Origin: Thiobacillus denitrificans
GTDB lineage: Bacteria; Pseudomonadota; Gammaproteobacteria; Burkholderiales; Thiobacillaceae
Direction: 5' to 3'
NCBI GenBank assembly: GCA_002403375.1
Contig: DHHQ01000023.1
Location: forward strand, 130,384 to 194,383
DNA length: 64,000 nt
Shown here: positions 1 to 8,335 of the stretch, piece by piece
Position numbering within the stretch: position 1 is the first letter of the stretch
Layout of the letters: each line of letters begins with the position of its first letter
Translations under genes and position numbers: made by a program
Notes under the pieces: model-generated
What the model saw: only the letters and a program-made list of their open reading frames with translations
What the model was told of the DNA's origin: nothing
Databases searched by the model: none

Positions 1-2161
1 GCGGCCTTGAACTGCCGCCGCCGCCGGTGCAGGGTCGGCTCGGTGTAGCCGTTCGGGGCGCGCCGGCCGTGGAAGATCAGGTCCTGCGCCGCCTGGAAGG
101 CGAGGCTCACGTAGTGCGGCGCCATGTCGACGTAATGGCGGTCACCGGCGTTCTGCCGGTCGACCAGCCGTGCCAGGCGCTTGAGCGCCTCCATCACCTG
201 GGCCTCGCCGATCACCCCGTGGTGCAGCCAGTTCGCGATGTGCTGGCTCGAGATGCGCAGCGTCGCGCGGTCCTCCATCAGCCCGACGTTGTGGATGTCG
301 GGCACCTTGGACGCCCCCATCCCCTGGTCGATCCAGCGCACGACGTAGCCGAGCAGGCCCTGCACGTTGTTGTCGAGCTCCTGCTGGATGTCCTCGGCCG
401 ACCACGCGGGCGCGTCGACCACCGGGATCGCCAGCAGGTCGTCGAGCGAGGCGCGCGTGCGGGTGCGCAAGGCCTGCTGGCGCACCGCCACGTCGACCCG
501 GTGGTAGTGGATCGCGTGCAGCGTGGCGGCCGTCGGCGACGGCACCCAGGCGCAGCTCGCTCCGGCCTCGGGGTGGGCCTGCTTGGTCGCCATCATGTCG
601 GCCATGCGGTCGGGCTGGGTCCACATCCCCTTGCCGATCTGCGCGCGGCCCGCAAGCCCGCAGGCGAGCCCGATGTCGACGTTCCAGTCCTCGTAGGCGC
701 GGAGCCAGGCGGCGGACTTCATCTCGTTCTTGCGCAGCGCGGGTCCCGCCTCCATCGAGGTGTGGATCTCGTCGCCGGTGCGGTCGAGGAAGCCGGTGTT
801 GATGAAGATCAGCCGCTCGGCGGCCGCGCGGATGCAGGCCTTGAGGTTGAGCGTGGTGCGTCGCTCCTCGTCCATCACGCCGAGCTTCAGCGTGTGCTTC
901 GGCAGCCCGAACACCTCCTCGATGCGCGCGAACAGGTCGACGGTGAAGGCGACTTCGTCGGGTCCGTGCTGCTTGGGCTTGACGATGTAGACGCTGCCGG
1001 CACGGCTGTTCTTCAGCCGGCTCGCGCCCTTGAGGTCGTGCAGCGCGCAGTAGCTGGTGACGAAGCCGTCGAGCAGGCCTTCGAAGACCTCCGCCCCCTG
1101 CGCGTCGAGCACCGCGTCGGTGGTCATCAGGTGACCGACGTTGCGCACCAGCATCAGGCTGCGCCCGGGAATCTCGAAGTAGCGTCCGTCGGGCGAGAGA
1201 TAGCGGCGGTCGGGGTTGAGGCTGCGCGTCAGGCTCCTGCCGCCCTTCTCGAAGGTGGCGGCGAGTTCGCCCTTCATCAGTCCGAGCCAGTTGCGGTACA
1301 CCTGCACCTTGTCGTCGGCGTCGACCGCGGCGACCGAGTCCTCGCAGTCCATGATGGTGGTGATCGCCGCCTCGAGGTGGATGTCGCGGATGCCGGTCGG
1401 GTGCAGCGCGTGGATGGGGTGGTCGGTGTCGAAGCGGATCTCGATGTGCAGGCCGTGGTTCGTCAGCAGCAGTGCGGCGAGCTTGCCGTCCCGCTCCTGC
1501 TGGCCGCGGAACTGGCCGGGGTCCCGGAGGCCGGTGTGCGCGCCGCTCGACAGCGTCACCACCAGTCGCCCCGACTTCACCGTGTAGGCGATCGCGTCGA
1601 GATAGCTGCCCTGCTGCAGCGGCGCCGCCTCGTCGAGGAAGGCCTTGGCGTAGGCGATGACCCGGGCGCCGCGCACCGGGTTGAACGCGCCCTTGCGTTC
1701 CGCGCCGTCCGCCTCGGACAGGGCGTCGGTTCCGTAGAGCGCGTCGAACAGGCTGCCCCAGCGGGCGTTGGCGGCATTGAGCGCGTAGCGCGCGTTGCTG
1801 ACCGGCACCACGAGTTGCGGGCCGGCGATGCGCGCGATCTCGTCGTCGACGTGGTCGGTGGCAATCGCGAAGTCCTCGCCCTCGGGCAGCAGGTAGCCGA
1901 TGTCCTCGAGGTAGCGCCTGTAGGCCGCGGGGTCGTGCGGCTGGCCGCGGCGCTCGAGATGCCAGGCGTCGATGCGCGCCTGCAGCTCGTCGCGGCGCGC
2001 GAGCAGCGCGCGGTTGCGCGGGGTCAGCTCGCGCACGAGGGCGGCGAAGCCTTCCCAGGCCCGCTCGGCGGGAACGCCGGTGCCCGGCGCGATTCCGTCG
2101 CGCACCAGTTCGTAGAGGGGACGGGCGACCGAAAGGCCGGCGATCGTGACGCGCGCGTTCA
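1..2161 (-). CDS. glcB: Malate synthase G (3' end cut by window edge)
   Basis: Condenses glyoxylate with acetyl-CoA to malate in the cytosol. Translating the minus strand from the ATG at 2161 gives 720 residues with no stop before the window edge; family members are about 720-725 residues, so only the last few codons are missing. Recognisable blocks include the segment around MWTQPDRMADMM, which matches the malate synthase G region holding the catalytic Asp, and the MDCEDSVAAVDADDK block. A GGAG ribosome site lies 8 bases before the ATG. It is the last visible gene of a minus-strand run, 13 bases after the hydroxyacid dehydrogenase stop, which ties it to glyoxylate disposal. Identification is from remembered family motifs. 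Confidence 0.95.
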
Positions 2162-2174
2162 TGGCAAGGCTCCG

Positions 2175-3125
2175 TCAGGTGACGACGTTGCGCGGGGCGC
2201 CGGCGACGAAGGCCTCGATGTTGCCGACCAGCTGGTCGGCCAGCGTCTGCATCGCCTCGCGGCTCGCCCACGCGACGTGCGGGGTGAGGATGAAATTCGG
2301 CAGGTCGAGGTCGAGTAGCGGATTGCCCTCGCGCGGCGGCTCGACCGACAGCACGTCGAAGCCGGCGCCGGCGATGCGGCCCGATTTCAGCGCGTCGATG
2401 AGCGCGGCCTCGTCGACCAGGTTGCCGCGTGCGGTGTTGACGAGGATCGCGCCGGGCTTCATCAGGCCGAACTCCCGCGCGCCGATCATGTGGCGCGTCT
2501 CGGCGGTCAGCGGGGTGTGCAGCGAGATCGCGTCGGCCTCGCGCATCACGGTGTCGAAGGCCGTGTAGCCCTCGCGCACCTTCGTCGCGCCCTTGCGCTC
2601 GGCCGCCAGCACCTTCATGCCGAAGGCCTCGGCGAGCTTCTGCACGCCGCGGCCGAGCGTGCCGTAGCCGACGAGCCCCAGCGTGCTGCCGTACAGGTCG
2701 TTGATCGGACGGGTGAACAGGCAGAACGTGTCGGCCTGCTGCCACAGGCCCGCGCGCACGTCGGCGCGCCAGCCGAGCAGGTTGCGGCGCAGCGCCAGCA
2801 TCAGCATGAAGACGTGCTCGGGCAGCGTTTTGACGGCATAGCCGCGGATGTTGGAGACGACGATGCCATGCGCGCGGCAGTAGGCGAGGTCGACGATGTC
2901 GGTGCCGGTGGCGGCGACCGCGATCAGCTTCACGCGCGGCGCCTGGGCCAGGATCTCGCCCGTGAGCTTGACCTTGTTGCTGACGACGATGTCGGCGTCG
3001 CGGATGCGTGCGACGACCTCCTCCAGCCCGGTCAGGTCATGGTCGGTCCAGGTGTGCGCGAACGCCGGCGTGCGCAGCTGGGCGATCAGGCTCGCGCGAT
3101 CGAGGAAAACGACGCGCAGACTCAT
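2175..3125 (-). CDS. D-2-hydroxyacid dehydrogenase, probable hydroxypyruvate/glyoxylate reductase
   Basis: 316 residues, NAD(P)H-dependent. The Rossmann motif GYGTLG is at 153-158, and the catalytic triad of the D-2-hydroxyacid dehydrogenase family is present: Arg233 (NTARG), Glu262 (SVEPP) and His283 (TPHVAW). The ATG at 3125 overlaps the upstream reductase stop by four bases (ATGA), which fixes the start although the frame stays open upstream. Position between tartronate semialdehyde reductase and malate synthase G suggests hydroxypyruvate or glyoxylate as substrate; a phosphoglycerate- or lactate-type dehydrogenase cannot be excluded from sequence alone. Confidence 0.88.
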   Translation of the reverse strand: MSLRVVFLDRASLIAQLRTPAFAHTWTDHDLTGLEEVVARIRDADIVVSNKVKLTGEILAQAPRVKLIAVAATGTDIVDLAYCRAHGIVVSNIRGYAVKTLPEHVFMLMLALRRNLLGWRADVRAGLWQQADTFCLFTRPINDLYGSTLGLVGYGTLGRGVQKLAEAFGMKVLAAERKGATKVREGYTAFDTVMREADAISLHTPLTAETRHMIGAREFGLMKPGAILVNTARGNLVDEAALIDALKSGRIAGAGFDVLSVEPPREGNPLLDLDLPNFILTPHVAWASREAMQTLADQLVGNIEAFVAGAPRNVVT

Positions 3126-4003
3126 GGGCGCTCCATCCCGGATGCGCGCTCGACGATCTTCATCACCGCCGACGAATCGAGCTCGCCGCCGCCGGTGCCC
3201 ATCAGCGCGTTGAGATGCTGCATCACGAGTGCCGCGCCGGGCAGCGCGAGGCCGAGCTCCTTCGCGGTCTCCATCACGATGTTGATGTCCTTCTGGTGGA
3301 GCTTGGTCTTGAAGCCGGGCGTGTAGTCGTTGTCGAGCATGCGCTTGCCGTGCACCTCGAGGATCCGGCTGCCGGCGAACCCGCCCATCAGCGCGTCGCG
3401 CACGCGGGCCGGGTCGACGCCGTTCTTGCGCGCGAAGGCGAGCGCCTCGGCGACCGCCTCGATCGTGACGCCCACGACGATCTGGTTGCATGCCTTGGCG
3501 ACTTGGCCGGCACCGTGGTCGCCGACCAGCACGATGTTCTTGCCCATCGCCTCGAACACCGGCTTCACCCGTTCGAACACCGCAGGCTTGCCGCCGACCA
3601 TGATTGACAGCGTCGCGTTGACCGCGCCGATCTCGCCGCCCGACACCGGGGCGTCGAGCATGTCGACGCCGCGCGCCTCGAGCTTGTGCGCGAAGGCCTG
3701 GGTCGCGGTCGGCGAGATGGTGCTCATGTCGACCACCACCGAACCCGGCCGGGCCGCGTCGCCCACGCAGTCGTAGCCGAACAGCACGGTTTCGACGTCG
3801 GGCGTGTCGGACACGATGACGATCGTGACGTCGGCCTGCGACGCGGCTTCCGCCGGCGACGCGCACGCGGTGCAACCGGCGTCCGCCAGCGGCGCCACCG
3901 ACTCCGGCCGGCGGCCGTACACGAACAGGGTGTGGCCGGCCTTCTTCAGGTTGAGGGCCATGGGCCTGCCCATGATGCCCAGGCCGATGAATGCGATGTT
4001 CAT
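3122..4003 (-). CDS. garR: 2-hydroxy-3-oxopropionate (tartronate semialdehyde) reductase
   Basis: 293 residues of the beta-hydroxyacid dehydrogenase family, reducing tartronate semialdehyde to D-glycerate. The N-terminal NAD(P)-binding motif GLGIMG is at 7-12, the substrate-loop motif DAPVSGG at 118-124, and the catalytic Lys170 lies in AKACNQ. Full family length. The gene follows the TRAP transporter by 18 bases and overlaps the hydroxyacid dehydrogenase, giving an apparent uptake-and-reduction unit. The garR/glxR assignment is by family; 3-hydroxyisobutyrate dehydrogenase is a close paralogue, but the glyoxylate context favours the named role. Confidence 0.85.
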   Translation of the reverse strand: MNIAFIGLGIMGRPMALNLKKAGHTLFVYGRRPESVAPLADAGCTACASPAEAASQADVTIVIVSDTPDVETVLFGYDCVGDAARPGSVVVDMSTISPTATQAFAHKLEARGVDMLDAPVSGGEIGAVNATLSIMVGGKPAVFERVKPVFEAMGKNIVLVGDHGAGQVAKACNQIVVGVTIEAVAEALAFARKNGVDPARVRDALMGGFAGSRILEVHGKRMLDNDYTPGFKTKLHQKDINIVMETAKELGLALPGAALVMQHLNALMGTGGGELDSSAVMKIVERASGMERP

Positions 4004-4021
4004 GCTGTTTCGCTCCTCGTA

Positions 4022-6205
4022 TCAGTTGTAAAGCTGTGCCGGCAGCCACAGCGCGATCTCGGGCCAGATGTAGAGCATGGCCATGGCTGCGATCACGAGC
4101 CCCAGGAAGGGCATCGAGCCGGCGAAGATCTGCATCAGCGAGACGTTCGGCGGCGCGACGCCCTTGAGGTAGAAGGCGGACGGTGCCATCGGCGGCGACA
4201 GGAAGGAGGTCTGCAGGTTGAGCGCGACCAGGATGCCGAAGAACAGCGGGTCGATGTTGAAGTGCGCCAGGAGGGGCACGAAGATCGGCATGAAGATCAC
4301 GATGATCTCGGTCCACTCGAGCGGCCAGCCGAGCACGAAGATGATGAGCTGGGTGAGGATCAGGAACTCGATCGGCGTCATGTTGAGCGAGAGCACCCAT
4401 TCCTCGACGACCTGGTGGCCGCCGAGCAGCGAGAACGCGGCCGAATAGATGCTGGCGCCGACGAACAGCCAGCACACCATGGTCGACGTCTTGGCGGTGA
4501 GGAAGACCGACTCCGTGAGCATCGGCGTGAGCTTCGCCTGCCAGCAGGCGAGCACCGCCCACACCATGAAGGCGAGCATCGACACCGTTCCCAGCACCGG
4601 CGGCACCGGCTCGGCGAGCAGCTGCGCCTTGTGCAGGATGAACCAGACGATCGACGCGAGGAAGATCGTCCACAGCACGATCCAGCTCGGCATCCAGCGG
4701 CGGCGCTGCTCGCGTGGCCTCTCCTGCGCCATGTAGAAGGCCGCCAGGATGAAGCCGCCCAGCGCGCCGATGGCGGCCGCCTCGGACGGCGTCGCCAGCC
4801 CGAACACGATCGAGCCCAGCACGCCGAGGATCAGCACCGCGAGCGGGAAGAACGAGGTGAGCAGCATGCGGAACACTTCCAGGCGCGGGAAGTTCAGCAT
4901 CGCGTAGAGAACGGCCAGTGCGGCGAGGCCGATCGCGACCGCTTTCCAGAAGCCGGGCGGCGCGGACCGGCGCCCGTTGGTGGCGTCGTCGGCGACGGCC
5001 ACGGGCGGTTCTTCCAGCGCCGACGCGGTGGCCTCGGGCTCGCCCAGCGGCTCGGGTTCGCCCAGCGGTTCGGGTTCGCCCAGCGGCGGCGGTTCGAGCG
5101 CGCCGACGGGCTCCTCGGGCAGCGGCGGCTCGCTGATGCCGGGCGCCAGGTCGTATTCGGCGGGGGGTTCGGCGAGGCCGGTCGCGGCACCGGGCGACGA
5201 CGTGCCCGCCGACTCGCCGTCGAAGCCCATTTCGACGAGCTCGGAGGTGTCGAAGGTTTCGCGTGGCTGGGTCATCGAGTTCCAGGCCAGCCCCATGACG
5301 AGGACGAACGCCAGCGCCGGCAGCCCCGCCATGCCGAGCGCCCGCCCCGCGGCCCGGCGCGACACCCCGCCGCGGGTGAACACGGCGCGCGCCAGCGCGG
5401 GGATCGCGAAACGGCCGTAGCGCGACTCGATGTTCGCCATTTCGGGCGGCAGCGGCACCTGGCGCTCGGCGGCGCTGAGGCGCGGCGCCCAGTGGGGCTT
5501 CAGCTTGGCGACGAGGATGACGTAGGCGACGTAGAGGCTGGCGAGCAGCAGGCCGGGGAAGAACGCGCCTGCGTACAGGCGCACCACCGATTCACCGGCG
5601 GTGGCGCCGTAGACGATGAGCATGATCGACGGCGGGATCAGGATGCCGAGGGTGCCGCCTGCGGCGATCACGCCCGCCGACAGCCGGGTGTCGTAGCCCG
5701 CGCGCAGCATCGCCGGCAGGGCGAGGAGCCCCATCAGCGTGACGACCGCGCCGACGATGCCGGTGGCGGTGGCGAAGATCGCGCAGGTGACCAGCGTCGC
5801 CACCGCGAGCGAGCCGGGGATGCGCGCGGTGGCGATGTGGATCGCGTGGAACAGCTTCTTGATCAGCTTGGCCCGCTCGACCAGGTAGCCCATGAAGAGG
5901 AACAGCGGCACCGCGATCAGGACGTCGCTCGTCATCACGCCGTAGGTGCGCTGCACGGCGAGGTCGAGCGTCTGCTGGACGGCGAGCGCGGGGTTCACCG
6001 AATGGTAGGCGTACCAGGTGAACAGGACGCCCATGCCCATCAGCGTGAACGCGCTCGGGAAGCCCATCATCATCGCGACGACGATGAGCGAGAGCATGAT
6101 CATGCCGATGTGGCCGTTGGTCAGGGTCCCCCACGGCGTGAAGACGGCGATCGCCAGCAGGATGGCGCCCATCAGGGAAAAGCCGAACACGAGTTCCTTC
6201 TTCAT
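4022..6205 (-). CDS. dctM: TRAP transporter large permease (DctM), enlarged
   Basis: 727 residues, against about 430 for a typical DctM; inner-membrane permease that moves the ligand delivered by the binding protein using a cation gradient. The start is the ATG at 6205, overlapping the dctQ stop by four bases; the open frame further upstream is not used. N- and C-terminal parts are hydrophobic DctM halves. The middle (about residues 285-420) holds a hydrophilic Pro/Glu-rich stretch with tandem LGEPEP-type repeats (about 371-395), flanked by additional hydrophobic segments. The substrate is probably a small 2-hydroxy- or 2-keto-acid, inferred from the downstream enzymes. Confidence 0.9.
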   Translation of the reverse strand: MKKELVFGFSLMGAILLAIAVFTPWGTLTNGHIGMIMLSLIVVAMMMGFPSAFTLMGMGVLFTWYAYHSVNPALAVQQTLDLAVQRTYGVMTSDVLIAVPLFLFMGYLVERAKLIKKLFHAIHIATARIPGSLAVATLVTCAIFATATGIVGAVVTLMGLLALPAMLRAGYDTRLSAGVIAAGGTLGILIPPSIMLIVYGATAGESVVRLYAGAFFPGLLLASLYVAYVILVAKLKPHWAPRLSAAERQVPLPPEMANIESRYGRFAIPALARAVFTRGGVSRRAAGRALGMAGLPALAFVLVMGLAWNSMTQPRETFDTSELVEMGFDGESAGTSSPGAATGLAEPPAEYDLAPGISEPPLPEEPVGALEPPPLGEPEPLGEPEPLGEPEATASALEEPPVAVADDATNGRRSAPPGFWKAVAIGLAALAVLYAMLNFPRLEVFRMLLTSFFPLAVLILGVLGSIVFGLATPSEAAAIGALGGFILAAFYMAQERPREQRRRWMPSWIVLWTIFLASIVWFILHKAQLLAEPVPPVLGTVSMLAFMVWAVLACWQAKLTPMLTESVFLTAKTSTMVCWLFVGASIYSAAFSLLGGHQVVEEWVLSLNMTPIEFLILTQLIIFVLGWPLEWTEIIVIFMPIFVPLLAHFNIDPLFFGILVALNLQTSFLSPPMAPSAFYLKGVAPPNVSLMQIFAGSMPFLGLVIAAMAMLYIWPEIALWLPAQLYN

Positions 6206-6822
6206 GGCCGTGCCCCCCGGCCCTGATCGTCCTTGATCAGCGCCTCCAGTTCGTCGACCTCGTCCTTCACCATCGCCTTGAGTTCCTCGACGTCGATTTC
6301 CTCGACGTCCTTCTGGCGCATCGGCCACTCGCCGTCGCGCAGGCAGACCACGCAGCGCAGGATTTCGATGACGCCCTGGAGCAGCAGCAGAAAGCCGGCG
6401 ACGGGGATGACGAACTTGAACGGGTAGAGCGGCAGCGGGTCGGGGCTGAAGGTGTTCTCGCGGATCGCCAGCGACTCGTTGGCGTAGATCCAGCCGGCCC
6501 AGGTGAGCGCGACCACGCCCGGCAGATAGAAGATCACGAACAGCACCAGGTCGATCGTCGCCTGGGTGCGCGGGGTGAAGTTGCCGTAGAGGACGTCGCC
6601 GCGGACGTGCCCCTGATGGGCGAGCGTGTAGGCGCCGGCCATCATGAAGAGGATGCCGTAGAGCATGATCTGGGCGTCGAGCGCCCAGGGGTGCGGATGA
6701 TTCAGAACATAACGTGAAAAAACCTCCCAGGAGACCAGGAGGGTCAGCGCCACGATCGACCAGGCGAAGGCGCGCCCCACGAACGTGGACAGGCGGTCGA
6801 CCGCCAACATGAGTTTCTGCAT
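6202..6822 (-). CDS. dctQ: TRAP transporter small permease (DctQ)
   Basis: 206 residues with four predicted membrane helices and the family-typical early segment around SWEVFSRYVLN followed by PHPWALDAQIMLYG. It pairs with DctM in the inner membrane. The C-terminal 35 residues are unusually acidic (EEIDVEELKAMVKDEVDELE), a charged tail beyond the core helices. It lies 52 bases after dctP and overlaps dctM by four bases, so the three subunits are probably made from one message. Confidence 0.93.
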   Translation of the reverse strand: MQKLMLAVDRLSTFVGRAFAWSIVALTLLVSWEVFSRYVLNHPHPWALDAQIMLYGILFMMAGAYTLAHQGHVRGDVLYGNFTPRTQATIDLVLFVIFYLPGVVALTWAGWIYANESLAIRENTFSPDPLPLYPFKFVIPVAGFLLLLQGVIEILRCVVCLRDGEWPMRQKDVEEIDVEELKAMVKDEVDELEALIKDDQGRGARP

Positions 6823-6874
6823 ACAGGGCCCTGACGGAAAAACCGCCGGCGAGTGCCGGCGGCGGGTGCTGCGA

Positions 6875-8026
6875 TCAGCCCTTCTTTCTGCCGAAGAAGT
6901 GGTTGTACGCCATCTTGTAGTCGACGTTGGTGTCGTTCTGCCAGCGCGCGGCGCGGCCGGCGAAGGTGCGCATCGAATCGAGCACCTTCTTGAACGCCGG
7001 GTTCTCCGCGCTCTTGGCCTTCATGATGTTGTCCCACGACTGCAGCTGCTTGCGCAGGATCGCGTCGGGCGTCTTGTAGAACTTGACGCCCTTCTTCGTG
7101 CTCATCTCGATGTAGTCCTTGGAATAGCGGTCGATCGCCTTCCACGACATGTCGGCCGACGACGCCTCGAGCGCGTGCTTGATGATGGCCTTGTGCTCGG
7201 CGTTGAGCGCGTCGTATTTCTTCTTGTTGAACAGGATCTCGAACTGCTCGCTCGCCTGGTGGAAGCTCTGCAGCATGCACACCTTGGCGACGTCGGGGAA
7301 GCCGAGCAGGTTGTCGCTTGATGCGTTGTTGAACTCGGCCGCGTCGAGCAGGCCGCGGTCCAGCGCCGGGACGATCTCGCCGCCGGGCAGCGGGTTGACC
7401 GCCGCGCCCATGTCCTTGTACATGTCGACCGCGAGGCCGACGGTGCGGAACTTGACGCCCTTCATCTGTTCGACGCTGGTGATCGGCTTCTTGAACCAGC
7501 CGAAGGGCTGGGTCGGCATCGGGCCGTAGAGCATCGACACCACGTCCATGTTCATGCTGCGGTAGATCTCGTCGAGCAGCTCCTTGCCGCCGCCGTAGTA
7601 GTGCCATGCGAGCACCATGTTGGGATCCATGCCGAAGGCCGGGCCCGAGCCCCACAGCGCCACCGCGGAGTTCTTGCCGTACCAGTAGGCGACGACGCCG
7701 TGGCCGCCGTCGAGCGTGCCCTTGCTGACGGCGTCGAGCAGATCGAAGGCCTTGACCACCGCGCCGGCGGGCAGCACCTCGATCCTGAGCTCCTTGCCCG
7801 ACATCGCGTTGACCTTGTCGGCGAAGTCCATCGCGTACTCGTGGAAGATATCCTTCGCCGGCCAGGTGCTCTGGAAGCGCAGACTGATCGGCGCCTGCGC
7901 CTTCACGATCGAGGGGAAGCCCAGCGCCGCAGCGCCGGTCGCTGTGGCAGCCGCGGCGCCGAGGAAGTTGCGGCGGCTCAGCTTGGCGTCGGTCTGCGGG
8001 GCGGGCTTGTTGTCTTTCTTGCTCAT
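6875..8026 (-). CDS. dctP: TRAP transporter periplasmic binding protein (DctP), Tat-exported
   Basis: 383 residues. The start is ATG 8026, with AGGAGA seven bases upstream; the frame extends to 8065 but lacks a ribosome site there. The N-terminus has a twin-arginine signal (SRRNFLG followed by an Ala-rich hydrophobic stretch and an AQA cleavage region), unusual but known for TRAP binding proteins and fitting export of a folded protein. Segments such as LRFQSTWPAKDIFHEYAMDF and FRTVGLAVDMYKDMGAAVNPLP are typical of the DctP family that includes alpha-keto-acid/lactate binders. It heads the operon; a candidate operator lies at 8068-8116. Confidence 0.93.
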   Translation of the reverse strand: MSKKDNKPAPQTDAKLSRRNFLGAAAATATGAAALGFPSIVKAQAPISLRFQSTWPAKDIFHEYAMDFADKVNAMSGKELRIEVLPAGAVVKAFDLLDAVSKGTLDGGHGVVAYWYGKNSAVALWGSGPAFGMDPNMVLAWHYYGGGKELLDEIYRSMNMDVVSMLYGPMPTQPFGWFKKPITSVEQMKGVKFRTVGLAVDMYKDMGAAVNPLPGGEIVPALDRGLLDAAEFNNASSDNLLGFPDVAKVCMLQSFHQASEQFEILFNKKKYDALNAEHKAIIKHALEASSADMSWKAIDRYSKDYIEMSTKKGVKFYKTPDAILRKQLQSWDNIMKAKSAENPAFKKVLDSMRTFAGRAARWQNDTNVDYKMAYNHFFGRKKG

Positions 8027-8067
8027 TGCTGTCTCCTGATGGTTGTTATCGCGGGGAAAAGCCACTT

Positions 8068-8116
8068 CACATTAGTACGGCTTATCAACTCCACAAAATC
8101 GCCAGATACTAATGTG
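8068..8116. promoter_or_regulatory. Long-spaced inverted repeat upstream of the TRAP operon
   Basis: Perfect 10-bp arms, CACATTAGTA at 8068-8077 and TACTAATGTG at 8107-8116, are separated by 29 bp in a locally AT-rich stretch 42-90 bp before dctP. This looks like paired half-sites for a regulator binding at two positions. I could not assign the regulator; no regulatory gene is visible next to the operon. Confidence 0.55.
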
Positions 8117-8270
8117 CGCCCCGGCCTTGCCGCACGACGCTGGCCATGGGGAGGGGCGCCAGCGGACGCGGCGTCCGCCGCGGATCAAATTCTTGAAACG
8201 CCTGCCGTCCGGGGGCGCCGGGCGCAGGAGCCCCCTTGCCGCCCGCTGGCGCTGCCCCGCCACCATGGCA

Positions 8271-8314
8271 TTGACAGCCATGCCCGAAACCCATACAAGT
8301 GAGAAACGTTCTCA
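8271..8314 (+). promoter_or_regulatory. Promoter and Fur-like operator of the FeoB-type gene
   Basis: TTGACA (8271-8276) and TACAAG (8294-8299) are 17 bp apart, a good sigma70 pair. Immediately after the -10 is the 15-bp palindrome TGAGAAACGTTCTCA (8300-8314), with six-base perfect arms, placed to cover the transcription start. It resembles the 7-1-7 Fur consensus at most conserved positions. A second palindrome, CTCATATGAG, overlaps at 8311-8320. The ATG follows at 8336. The rest of 8117-8270 shows no gene. Confidence 0.6.
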
Positions 8315-8335
8315 TATGAGATCCCGCTGAAATCC

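Noticed and set aside
27..2318. Long plus-strand open frame opposite malate synthase G
   Set aside because: Low-complexity His/Arg/Val-rich translation, a shadow of the minus-strand glcB codons in high-GC DNA.
8080..8110. Sigma54 promoter before dctP (minus strand TGGCGATTTTGTGG)
   Set aside because: The GG and GC dinucleotides do not have the required spacing and the -12 element is missing.
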